A stretch of 10,462 nt of DNA from Anaerolineae bacterium (GTDB taxonomy: Bacteria > Chloroflexota > Anaerolineae > DUEN01). The translations under genes and the position numbers were made by a program. This document shows positions 1 through 6,464 of this stretch, one piece after another (the stretch's first letter is position 1; every line of letters starts with the position of its first letter). Under the pieces are notes generated by a model. It had not been told where the DNA came from. It was given only the letters and a program-made list of their open reading frames with translations, and did not search any database. The stretch covers positions 1-10,462 of the forward strand of contig JAGHDS010000203.1 of assembly GCA_021159845.1 (NCBI GenBank). The letters run 5' to 3'.

Positions 1-8
1 CCGCTCAG

Positions 9-1364
9 ATGGCAGGTGCGCTATCAGGGAACACTCCTCAGTACGGGGTCAAGGAGCTAGCGCGAAAGGATCTGACCCTGTCTGACATGGCTAGCATGTA
101 CGGGCCCAATGGGCTGTTCCATATCTGTGGCGACAACGATCTCTTGAGCCTGACCATCGAGCCGGAGCCGTTCTTGGACTGGCTGGGGTGGAAGCCGAAC
201 AACGAGTCCACGCAATTGGTGAAGCTGATCAGCTACATCGGTCCGCAGGGGACGGCCGCGGGCAATGCGACCAGCGGGGCGGCTGCAGCTTGCGATGATC
301 CCAACGGCGTCGAGTATGGGACCTGCGAGATCCTGTTACCCGACAAAGGCCGGATCAAGCGGGCTGGCCCGGTGCGGGATATCACGGAGAACAACCGCCG
401 GGTGTGTGACCAGTACCCGCTGTTCTACAAGGACGGGCAGCGGATCGAGAATGAGATCGTATGGTCCCTCACGCTGGCAGGGGTAGCGCTGCGCCAGGAC
501 CTGAAGCGGATGCTGATCACAGGCAACAGCAGCAACGCCAACGAGTTCGCTGGGCTGCAACAGCTGGTGAACACGGGCTATAAGAACGTGCACGACGGAC
601 GTCGGTGCTCCGCGATGGACTCTATCGTGGTCGACTGGGGTAATCAGCCGATGAGCTATACGCCTAACGGCCGTCATAACCTGGTGGACTACTTGATCGA
701 CATCGTGCGACGCATCCGCACGCGGGCTATGTGGTCGAACCTGGGAGGGATCGCAGTAGGAGACCAGGTGATCATGCTCCCCTCCTTCCTGCGGGACGAG
801 CTGCTGGACGCCTTCACATGCTGGAGCGTGTGTCCGGGTCAGCAGTACCACGAGGCCAACCTGAACACGTTCGAGGCCCGCACGTTCCGCAACAACCTGA
901 ATGGGGGCATGTACGGCATGGGTCAGATCTTCGTAGATGGCACGCCGGTGCCGATCATCACGTACGACTGGGCGCCCATCGGGCAATCAGCACCTTACTT
1001 CACCGGTGACATCTACGTGTTAACCCGCAGAATCGGCAATATGCCTGTATTTTGGGGGCAGTACATCGACATGACCGACCCGGCGCAGGCCTTCGCCGAA
1101 GAGGCTGGGTATATGCACTATCGGGCAGTAGACGGCGGCCGCTTCCTGTCCTACTGGAAGACGGACAACGAATGCACGCAGACGGTAGTTGTCATGCGCC
1201 CCAACATCTATCTGTCGGCACCTTGGGCGCAGGCTCGAATCTCGAACGTGGCTGCGGCACGGCCTCTGACACCGATCTCGCCAGACCCGACCAGCAGCTA
1301 CTACGCTGAGGAGTACTTGGCAACGGCCACGGCCCCCGAGAGCTACCTGACACCGAGCATCTGA
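9..1364 (+). CDS. Putative major capsid protein (HK97-like fold)
   Basis: A 451-residue protein, the right size for a phage major capsid protein, placed directly before a head-tail connector gene. Residues 161-190 contain the stretch LRQDLKRMLITGNS followed by FAGLQQLVNTGY. This resembles the part of HK97-type capsid proteins where a helix leads to a 'G-N...F-GL' segment. The aromatic/Gly-rich second half is compatible with the capsid P and A domains. Eight cysteines (40, 95, 106, 133, 200, 271, 275, 389) are many for a capsid protein. There is no signal peptide or membrane segment. The gene ends with tandem stops TGA TAG and is followed by a strong hairpin. Only 8 bases precede ATG 9, so its ribosome binding site lies outside the window and an upstream in-frame start cannot be excluded. 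Identity rests on size, position and the motif region, not on an alignment. Confidence 0.7.
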   Translation: MAGALSGNTPQYGVKELARKDLTLSDMASMYGPNGLFHICGDNDLLSLTIEPEPFLDWLGWKPNNESTQLVKLISYIGPQGTAAGNATSGAAAACDDPNGVEYGTCEILLPDKGRIKRAGPVRDITENNRRVCDQYPLFYKDGQRIENEIVWSLTLAGVALRQDLKRMLITGNSSNANEFAGLQQLVNTGYKNVHDGRRCSAMDSIVVDWGNQPMSYTPNGRHNLVDYLIDIVRRIRTRAMWSNLGGIAVGDQVIMLPSFLRDELLDAFTCWSVCPGQQYHEANLNTFEARTFRNNLNGGMYGMGQIFVDGTPVPIITYDWAPIGQSAPYFTGDIYVLTRRIGNMPVFWGQYIDMTDPAQAFAEEAGYMHYRAVDGGRFLSYWKTDNECTQTVVVMRPNIYLSAPWAQARISNVAAARPLTPISPDPTSSYYAEEYLATATAPESYLTPSI

Positions 1365-1371
1365 TAGGGCC

Positions 1372-1399
1372 TAGGGCCGGAGGGCCTCCTCCGGCCCTA
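1372..1399 (+). terminator. Hairpin after the capsid gene (terminator/attenuator-like)
   Basis: A perfect 12-bp inverted repeat (1372-1383 with 1388-1399) closes a 4-base GCCT loop, starting 5 bases after the tandem stop codons of the capsid gene. It is very GC-rich but has no T-run after it, so it is not a classical intrinsic terminator. An alternative 8-bp pairing of ATAGGGCC (1364-1371) with 1393-1400 would compete with it. Such hairpins after capsid genes may reduce readthrough into the connector gene or protect the 3' end of the abundant capsid mRNA. That role is inference. Confidence 0.55.
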
Positions 1400-1415
1400 T
1401 CAACTGAGGGCAGCT

Positions 1416-2225
1416 ATGGAGTATCTGACAATCAGCGAGGTCCGGGATGAGCTCGGCGAAGATGTGTCTAGCCTCACCGATGCAGCTATCGTGCGACGGC
1501 TGGATCGGCTGTCCGCCTATATGGAGCAGACGCTGGGCCACACCTTTGGCCGGGCGCTGGTGGCCCGCTCGAGCGACGAGACGCACACGGTGGAGGTGAC
1601 GGACGACTTGCTCATCATCGGCGGCGACACGTATCCGCTCGATGATTACGCTAACCTGGGCGTCCTCGTGGATGCTGTTAACGGCGCGGGGGCAGTATAC
1701 AGCTTGGAGTTGCTTCCCCGGGTGCATCCGGAGACGCCGACCTCACTGCTGAAGCCAATGGCTGTCACGGCGTGCGGTGGGAGCTATGACAGACGCGCCA
1801 TCCTGGACGTCGAGGGGCTGTACCTGCGGGTAAGCGGGGATGGCAGCACACATTTATTCCTGCCCCTGCCGCTGCGGTCCGTAACGGCCGTGACGGAGGA
1901 TGGCGTGGAGCTAGTGGAGGGGGAGTATACCACCATTCCCGGTGAATGCTGGATTGAGCGCCATTACACCACGTGGTCCACGCGGAATCCTGGCAATATC
2001 GTGGTGATCTACGTGCCGGAGCTGTGGAATCGGGTACCTTGGCCTGTGAAGGCGGCTTTACTGGACGCACTCGCTGCGGCCTCAAACCTGACGCCAGTGG
2101 TGGCCGAGTCCTTCGGCGGGGCATATAGCTATCGTCGGGCGGAGGCTAGGACGGCCTCCTGGTCATGGCAAGACATCCTGGGAGGGCCGACACTGCGGCC
2201 GTATGCGGTGAGGTTCCATCCGTAG
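1416..2225 (+). CDS. Putative head-tail connector (adaptor, gp6-like)
   Basis: The N-terminus reads YLTISEVRDELG, then 'SLTDAAIVRRLDRLSAYMEQTLGHTFG', a helical pattern typical of gp6/adaptor-type connector proteins that form the ring joining portal to neck. Near the C-terminus, VPWPVKAALLDALAAASN matches the 'P..vk.A.l.la' helix seen in this group. At 269 residues it is longer than most family members (commonly 100-200). The extra length is in a beta-rich middle (about residues 65-190) with repeated LPLPLRSV and 'Y-T-I-P' strands. ATG 1416 is preceded by GAGGG at 1406-1410. Its place just after the capsid gene supports the call. It could instead be described as a generic DNA-packaging connector. 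The family call is by pattern only. Confidence 0.6.
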   Translation: MEYLTISEVRDELGEDVSSLTDAAIVRRLDRLSAYMEQTLGHTFGRALVARSSDETHTVEVTDDLLIIGGDTYPLDDYANLGVLVDAVNGAGAVYSLELLPRVHPETPTSLLKPMAVTACGGSYDRRAILDVEGLYLRVSGDGSTHLFLPLPLRSVTAVTEDGVELVEGEYTTIPGECWIERHYTTWSTRNPGNIVVIYVPELWNRVPWPVKAALLDALAAASNLTPVVAESFGGAYSYRRAEARTASWSWQDILGGPTLRPYAVRFHP

Positions 2226-2237
2226 AGGGAGGAGAGA

Positions 2238-2573
2238 ATGCTGGAAAGACCTGAGAAGGTCAATGTTCTCGGGGTCGAATACCGGATCGAGTATGTCGAT
2301 AACCCTGCTGAGGTTGACATCTATAAGCGCCAGTCTCTATGGGGGCAGGTTGACTTCTGGACAAGGACTATCAGGGTCTATGCAAACGAACGGCCGGAAG
2401 AGGACATCTGGCAAACGATCCTCCACGAGGTTCTTCACGCCATTTCAGAAGAGTTAAACCTGGTGCTGAAAAAAGAAGAGTACCATGACGATCTGGGGAT
2501 ATTGGCCCTGGCTCTGACCGATACTTTCGTCAGGAACGGCTGGCTGGACGTTAGCTCTCCGGAGGGCGCATGA
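2238..2573 (+). CDS. Small HExxH metallopeptidase-like protein
   Basis: A 111-residue protein with a zinc-binding HEVLH motif at residues 63-67, in the context ILHEVLHAISEEL, followed by acidic residues (79-81) and H83/D84/D85 that could supply a third ligand. The C-terminal part (LGILALALTDTFVRNGW) matches the 'la..l...l..N.W' ending of small phage proteins distantly related to SprT/ImmA-type metallopeptidases. There is no signal peptide, so it should act in the cytoplasm. Substrate and activity are unknown. Possibilities include virion protein processing or a role against a host factor. The start is supported by GAGGGAGGAG at 2225-2234. The TGA overlaps the next ATG (ATGA at 2570), implying translational coupling. 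Base composition looks less GC-rich than its neighbours, which may mean separate acquisition. Confidence 0.6.
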   Translation: MLERPEKVNVLGVEYRIEYVDNPAEVDIYKRQSLWGQVDFWTRTIRVYANERPEEDIWQTILHEVLHAISEELNLVLKKEEYHDDLGILALALTDTFVRNGWLDVSSPEGA

Positions 2574-5161
2574 AGATTTGCCTTCTCCCGCGCTTCCGGC
2601 TGAATCAGATCGGCGGCGTTGCTCGCCATGTACTGGCCCTGGAGCGACATCTGGTGGCCAGAGGGCATGAGATCGTGTCCAATCCGACGCGAGCTGACCT
2701 GGTACATGTGCATGCCGCCGCCCAGGCGCCAGTGGTAGACGTGTACACGAATCACGGCATCCACCCGATCCGGCCTGAGATGGAGAGCTGGAAGGCCGAG
2801 CAGAACCGGGTGATCTTTGACAATCTGAAGCTGGCTCGGGAGGTGATCGCCGTCTCGCAGTGGACGGCGGACCAATGGCGGCACCTGGTGGGGCGGGAGC
2901 CGCATATCATCCCAAACGGGATCGATCTCGAGGAGTGGAGGGACATCCCACGTGGTGTTTGGCGAAGCCGTTTGGGGGTAGATGAGCGGACGCCTATCGT
3001 GCTGTGGGGCAAGTCCCGGGTCGATGACGTGTGCGATCCCACGCCGGCGCTGGAGCTGGCGCTACGCTGCCCTGACACCCTAGTCGTGCTCACAGCTCCA
3101 CCCAGGGCATTCGTGCACTTGCCTCACAACGTGCGGGCGGTGGGGCCGCAGATGTTCCCATCCATGCAGATGCTCCTGGCCGATTGCGATGTCTACCTGG
3201 CCACTACATTGGAGAACCACAGTGTTCAGGTCCTGGAGGCCATGACGTTGGGGAAGCCGGTGTTGGGTTATGACTGGGGCGGCACGGCTGAGACCGTCGA
3301 GCACGGAGTTAGCGGGTTGCTGGTGCAGCCTGGTGATTTGAATGCCCTGACCGAGGCGTTCCAGGAGGCGTACGAGCGGCGGGAGGAGCTGGGAACGGCC
3401 AGTCGGGAGATCGTGGCCGAGCGCTATCGCTGGGATCAGCTGATCGAAGACGTGGAGTTCGTGTACGAGGAGGCGCTGACCGGGAAGCTGGCGGAGGCGG
3501 ATCCGCACCGCCCGAAGGTCAGCATCGTGATCCCGGTATACAACAAGGCGCCCTATGTGCGGGAGGCCGTGGAGTCGGCCCTGCAACAGCGGGTGAGCTT
3601 CCCATATGAGGTAATCGTCGTGGACGACGGGTCCACCGATGGCAGCGCTGAGGTCCTGGAGCAGCTGGCGGATGAACGTCCAGAGCTGGTGGTGATCCAC
3701 CAGGAGAACGCTGGTGTGGCGGCTGCCCGTAATCGCGGCATTCAACTGGCCATGGGGCGATACATCTGCTGCCTGGATGGGGACGATGCGATCGACCCAC
3801 TGTTCCTCGAGAGGACCACCGCGGCCCTCGATGCGGATCCGGGGTTAGGCATCGCCTACACGGACATGCTGGTCTTCGGGGACTGGCCTGGGCGAGGCAA
3901 GTGGCAGCATGTAGTCCGGGCCGACGAGTATGACTTCGAGCGGCTGAAGAAGCGAAACTTCATCCCCTGCTGCAACTTATTCCGTCGGGTGGCGTGGGAG
4001 CGGGCCGGGGGCTACAAGGACATCAACCCGAGCTGGGAGGACTATGAGTTGTGGTTGAACATGGGGAAGCTGGGATGGTACGGACGGCGCGTCCCTGGCC
4101 CGCTCTTTCGCTACCGGAAGCTGTATCAGGAGGGAAGGGACCATGAGAGTCACGGGCGGGAGTGGCTGCTGCGGGCCACGATTAATCGCCTTCATCGGGA
4201 CCTGTACCCACCGATGGTGAGCGTGGTCATCCCCTGCTACGGTCAGAGCCGGTTCTTGAGGGAGGCCATCGACTCAGCGCTGGCTCAAACCTTCCCCGAT
4301 GTCGAGGCGGTGGTTGTGGACGATGGGAATGGGGATGAAGAGGCCGTTGCTATCCAGCGGATCGTGAGTGGGTACCCGGCGCAGGATGTGCGGCTGATCC
4401 GACACGAGGAGAACCGGGGACTGGCCGCGGCGCGCAACACGGGTATCGAGGCGGCGAGAGGATCCTGGATCGTGCCCCTGGATGCCGACGACGTGATCGA
4501 GCCAACGTTTGTGGAGAAATGCCTGCGGGCGGTAGAGCTAGACCCTCGTCGCTTTGCTTACACCGACTCGCTCCTGTGGTGGCCGGACGAGGGAAGGACA
4601 CAGCTGTTGAAAGCTCACGAGTATGACTTCGGCGAGTTGCTGCGGCGCATCACCTGGTCGTGCACGATCCTCTACGCCAAAGATGCCTGGCGCCAAGTGG
4701 GGGGATACAAACCGGAGATGAGCGAGTCCGGCGGCTGGGAGGATTGGGAGTTCGCCATCTCCCTGGGCGAGGTGGGAATCTGTGGTGTGCATGTGCCGGA
4801 ACCGCTCTTCCGATACAGGCAATATTCTAAGACGCAGATGCGATACGCGGCTGAGGAGCATAAGGAGCGGCTGCGCGAGAGGCTGCGGCAATTCCACGCG
4901 GCCGTGTATCGAGGGGAGAGACCGATGGGGTGCTGCGGCAGAAATACGAGAAGGATACAGACTACTGATCGAGTGAGCGGGAACGGCAAGGTCGGTCAGG
5001 TATTGGTGAAGTACGTTGGCGATCATGTGGGAACGATGCAATGGCGGACGCCGAGCGGGCGGGTGTACAGTTTCGGGGCTGCCGATCCGCTGAAATGGAT
5101 GTCTCCTGAAGACGCCGAGCATTTCGCCGATCTGCCGGATTTCGTGATCATCCCGAGGTAA
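2570..5161 (+). CDS. Multidomain glycosyltransferase (GT4-GT2-GT2 plus C-terminal domain)
   Basis: The 863-residue protein has three glycosyltransferase units. Residues 1 to about 305 form a GT-B/GT4-like unit: GGVARHVLAL near the N-terminus, WGKSRVDDVCDPTPALELA, and an EX7E motif (E215, E223) followed by GKPVLGYDWGG. Residues 315 to about 530 form a GT-A/GT2 unit with VSIVIPVYN, DDGSTDGS (D352-D353), DxD at D403-G404-D405 and ED at 490-491. Residues 548 to about 770 form a second GT2 unit with VSVVIPCYG, DD at 584-585, DxD at D638-A639-D640 and ED at 724-725. All key motifs look intact. Residues 786-863 form an extra small domain (separate entry). No membrane segment is visible, so it is probably cytoplasmic. 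It likely builds an oligosaccharide from nucleotide sugars; the acceptor, perhaps a virion protein, is inferred. GGAGG at 2561-2565 supports the start. Confidence 0.88.
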   Translation: MKICLLPRFRLNQIGGVARHVLALERHLVARGHEIVSNPTRADLVHVHAAAQAPVVDVYTNHGIHPIRPEMESWKAEQNRVIFDNLKLAREVIAVSQWTADQWRHLVGREPHIIPNGIDLEEWRDIPRGVWRSRLGVDERTPIVLWGKSRVDDVCDPTPALELALRCPDTLVVLTAPPRAFVHLPHNVRAVGPQMFPSMQMLLADCDVYLATTLENHSVQVLEAMTLGKPVLGYDWGGTAETVEHGVSGLLVQPGDLNALTEAFQEAYERREELGTASREIVAERYRWDQLIEDVEFVYEEALTGKLAEADPHRPKVSIVIPVYNKAPYVREAVESALQQRVSFPYEVIVVDDGSTDGSAEVLEQLADERPELVVIHQENAGVAAARNRGIQLAMGRYICCLDGDDAIDPLFLERTTAALDADPGLGIAYTDMLVFGDWPGRGKWQHVVRADEYDFERLKKRNFIPCCNLFRRVAWERAGGYKDINPSWEDYELWLNMGKLGWYGRRVPGPLFRYRKLYQEGRDHESHGREWLLRATINRLHRDLYPPMVSVVIPCYGQSRFLREAIDSALAQTFPDVEAVVVDDGNGDEEAVAIQRIVSGYPAQDVRLIRHEENRGLAAARNTGIEAARGSWIVPLDADDVIEPTFVEKCLRAVELDPRRFAYTDSLLWWPDEGRTQLLKAHEYDFGELLRRITWSCTILYAKDAWRQVGGYKPEMSESGGWEDWEFAISLGEVGICGVHVPEPLFRYRQYSKTQMRYAAEEHKERLRERLRQFHAAVYRGERPMGCCGRNTRRIQTTDRVSGNGKVGQVLVKYVGDHVGTMQWRTPSGRVYSFGAADPLKWMSPEDAEHFADLPDFVIIPR
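4925..5161 (+). CDS. Possible internal-start 78-residue product (C-terminal domain of the glycosyltransferase)
   Basis: Inside the glycosyltransferase frame, ATG 4925 (Met786) is preceded by GAGGGGAGAG at 4911-4920, a good Shine-Dalgarno site with 6-base spacing from GGGGAG. The resulting 78-residue peptide begins MGCCGRNTRR and contains VLVKYVGDHVGTMQW, then TPSGRVYSFGAADP, WMSPEDAEHF and a final FVIIPR. This looks like a compact beta-rich domain. It resembles, from memory, small stand-alone phage proteins with a Cys/Gly-rich start encoded near head genes. Either the domain is only the tail of the fusion, or it is also made separately from this start. The internal ribosome binding site is what is seen; separate translation is inference. 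Confidence 0.35.
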   Translation: MGCCGRNTRRIQTTDRVSGNGKVGQVLVKYVGDHVGTMQWRTPSGRVYSFGAADPLKWMSPEDAEHFADLPDFVIIPR

Positions 5162-5165
5162 GATC

Positions 5166-5813
5166 GTGGATCCACGACTGTTGTTGCTTTTGGCGACGAT
5201 CCTGGCCGGGGAAGCTCCGGTAGCACTCATGGGGCAGGATGCCACCGCGGCGGTGGCCTGGACCATGCGCAACCGGATGGAGTATTGGGGGCATACATCC
5301 GAGCAGATCGAGGCTGCCTATTACGGCCGGGCTGAGCCGACCGAGGCGGAACTCGAGATCATCGAACGGGTGTTCGCTGCTGATCTGACCGATGACCCAA
5401 CCGGGGGAGCATTCTGGGTTATGAGCCGCCAGGACGTAGAGGCATGGCGGTTCCCGCCGGGAGATGTAGTGTACAAGGCACCAAGGTGGCCGGAGGATTA
5501 CCAGATACACATATATCGCACGAGCCCTTTCGAGAGGAGGCAAGATGGCGGAAGCTCACACGTTGGCTCTGGAACAATGGCAGAGCGAATACGGTTGCCA
5601 TACGTTGAACGATCTGTGGCAACGGGACGAGGGCAAGGCAGAAGCGGAGAGGATCACAGGCCGGCTGGTGGCCAATTTGCCGAGGCACCGGTCGATCATC
5701 GATCTGGGGTGTGGGTCCGGTCGCCTCATCCCGACATTGCCGGAATTCGAGAGATATCGGGGATTCGACCTATCCTCCTACCAGATCGAGCTGGCCCAAG
5801 CCCGGTTTGGTGA
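5166..5813 (+). CDS. SleB-like cell wall hydrolase with an overprinted C-terminal tail
   Basis: The first ~118 residues resemble the SleB/Hydrolase_2 peptidoglycan hydrolase domain: LLATILAGEAP with E16 as candidate catalytic glutamate, AVAWTMRNRM (NR at 36-37), and DPTGGAFWVMS at 77-87. This could be the phage endolysin or a virion-associated lysin. GTG 5166 is the start, with GAGGT at 5155-5159, four bases after the glycosyltransferase stop. The open frame runs to TGA 5813 and so overlaps the methyltransferase gene by 269 bases. Residues from about 127 on are rich in R, G, S and P and look like out-of-frame reading of that gene. The functional protein probably consists of the first ~125 residues plus an unconstrained tail, or a stop was lost by mutation. 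The N-terminal LLLLLATIL is hydrophobic but overlaps the domain, so it is not a clear signal peptide. Confidence 0.55.
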   Translation: MDPRLLLLLATILAGEAPVALMGQDATAAVAWTMRNRMEYWGHTSEQIEAAYYGRAEPTEAELEIIERVFAADLTDDPTGGAFWVMSRQDVEAWRFPPGDVVYKAPRWPEDYQIHIYRTSPFERRQDGGSSHVGSGTMAERIRLPYVERSVATGRGQGRSGEDHRPAGGQFAEAPVDHRSGVWVRSPHPDIAGIREISGIRPILLPDRAGPSPVW

Positions 5814-6138
5814 CGATAAGCGGTGCCGGTTTGAGGTATACGATTTCAGGCAGGGCAGCCGGTACAAACAGCGGCAGGATGTGGTGGTCTGTGTCCACGT
5901 GGCCCGGCACTATGACGACCCCATCGGTCTCTTGCGCCAGGCCATGGTGTGGCCGGCCCGCTATTACGTGTTCAGTGCCTTACACGCGCCGGCGCGGCGT
6001 GAGCTACTGAACGGCGTCTGCCTGGCCACGGCCGAGCTGGATGCCGTCTTAGGCGAATGGCCGGTGATTGAGGTCGTGGAACAGGCCATCGAGGACGGCA
6101 TGTCGGTGAGATATTGGTCGATGGAGGCGGTGCCATGA
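5545..6138 (+). CDS. Class I SAM-dependent methyltransferase
   Basis: A 197-residue protein with a clear SAM-binding motif I, IIDLGCGSGR at residues 51-60, followed by the acidic end of strand 2 in YRGFDLSSYQIELAQARF (D75) and a motif IV-like DVVVCVHVARHYDDP. The size and order fit a minimal Rossmann-fold methyltransferase. The substrate is not evident: there is no DPPY/NPPY DNA-methylase motif, so a small molecule, sugar or protein target is more likely. Because it lies near the multidomain glycosyltransferase, methylation of a glycan is a reasonable inference. AGGAGG at 5535-5540 lies 4 bases before ATG 5545. The gene begins inside the extended frame of the hydrolase and ends in an ATGA overlap with the holin-like gene. 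Confidence 0.8.
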   Translation: MAEAHTLALEQWQSEYGCHTLNDLWQRDEGKAEAERITGRLVANLPRHRSIIDLGCGSGRLIPTLPEFERYRGFDLSSYQIELAQARFGDDKRCRFEVYDFRQGSRYKQRQDVVVCVHVARHYDDPIGLLRQAMVWPARYYVFSALHAPARRELLNGVCLATAELDAVLGEWPVIEVVEQAIEDGMSVRYWSMEAVP

Positions 6139-6449
6139 CGTTCGAAGAAGCTCTGATCTGGCTGTCCGGCGAGGGCGTGTCGGCGGCCTGGGGTGTTGTC
6201 TATAGTTTCCTGATCGAGTGGTGGCCCGCGTTGGCCGACCGGCCGCCACGTGTGAAGCGGGCGTTGGCGCTGGTGGGGTGTCTGTTGATCCCGGTGCTGG
6301 CAGCTATCATTCGCATCCTGATCTACCCGGCCGGTGACCCGGTCGAAGTCATCTGGCAGGCTGTGCATGCCGGGCTGTTGGCTTTCTTTACGAACCAGAC
6401 AACCCATGCCGTGGCCTTCATGCGGCCGCGATATCGGCTGGTTGGATGA
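6135..6449 (+). CDS. Holin-like small membrane protein
   Basis: A 104-residue protein with hydrophobic segments at about residues 16-31 (AAWGVVYSFLIEWWPAL region), 43-64 (ALALVGCLLIPVLAAIIRILIY) and 73-95, and an Arg-rich C-terminus (MRPRYRLVG). Size and topology fit a phage holin, which would permeabilise the inner membrane for lysis, but no family signature was recognised. ATG 6135 is chosen because it overlaps the methyltransferase stop as ATGA and has GGAGG at 6123-6127 with 7-base spacing. An in-frame TTG at 6114 would only add seven residues and lies before that ribosome binding site. Nearness to the SleB-like hydrolase supports a lysis role. Confidence 0.5.
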   Translation: MTFEEALIWLSGEGVSAAWGVVYSFLIEWWPALADRPPRVKRALALVGCLLIPVLAAIIRILIYPAGDPVEVIWQAVHAGLLAFFTNQTTHAVAFMRPRYRLVG

Positions 6450-6464
6450 GAGAGGAAAGGAGCC

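Noticed and set aside
336..986. Long antisense open frame of 216 codons opposite the capsid gene
   Set aside because: It lies wholly inside a convincing sense gene, has no ribosome binding site or recognisable domain, and such frames are common opposite GC-rich genes.
4538..5272. Antisense open frame of 244 codons across the glycosyltransferase end and hydrolase start
   Set aside because: It overlaps two supported sense genes and its product is low-complexity, rich in R, P, H and S, with no family pattern.
6114..6134. TTG 6114 as start of the holin-like gene
   Set aside because: ATG 6135 has a better-spaced GGAGG and an ATGA coupling with the upstream stop.
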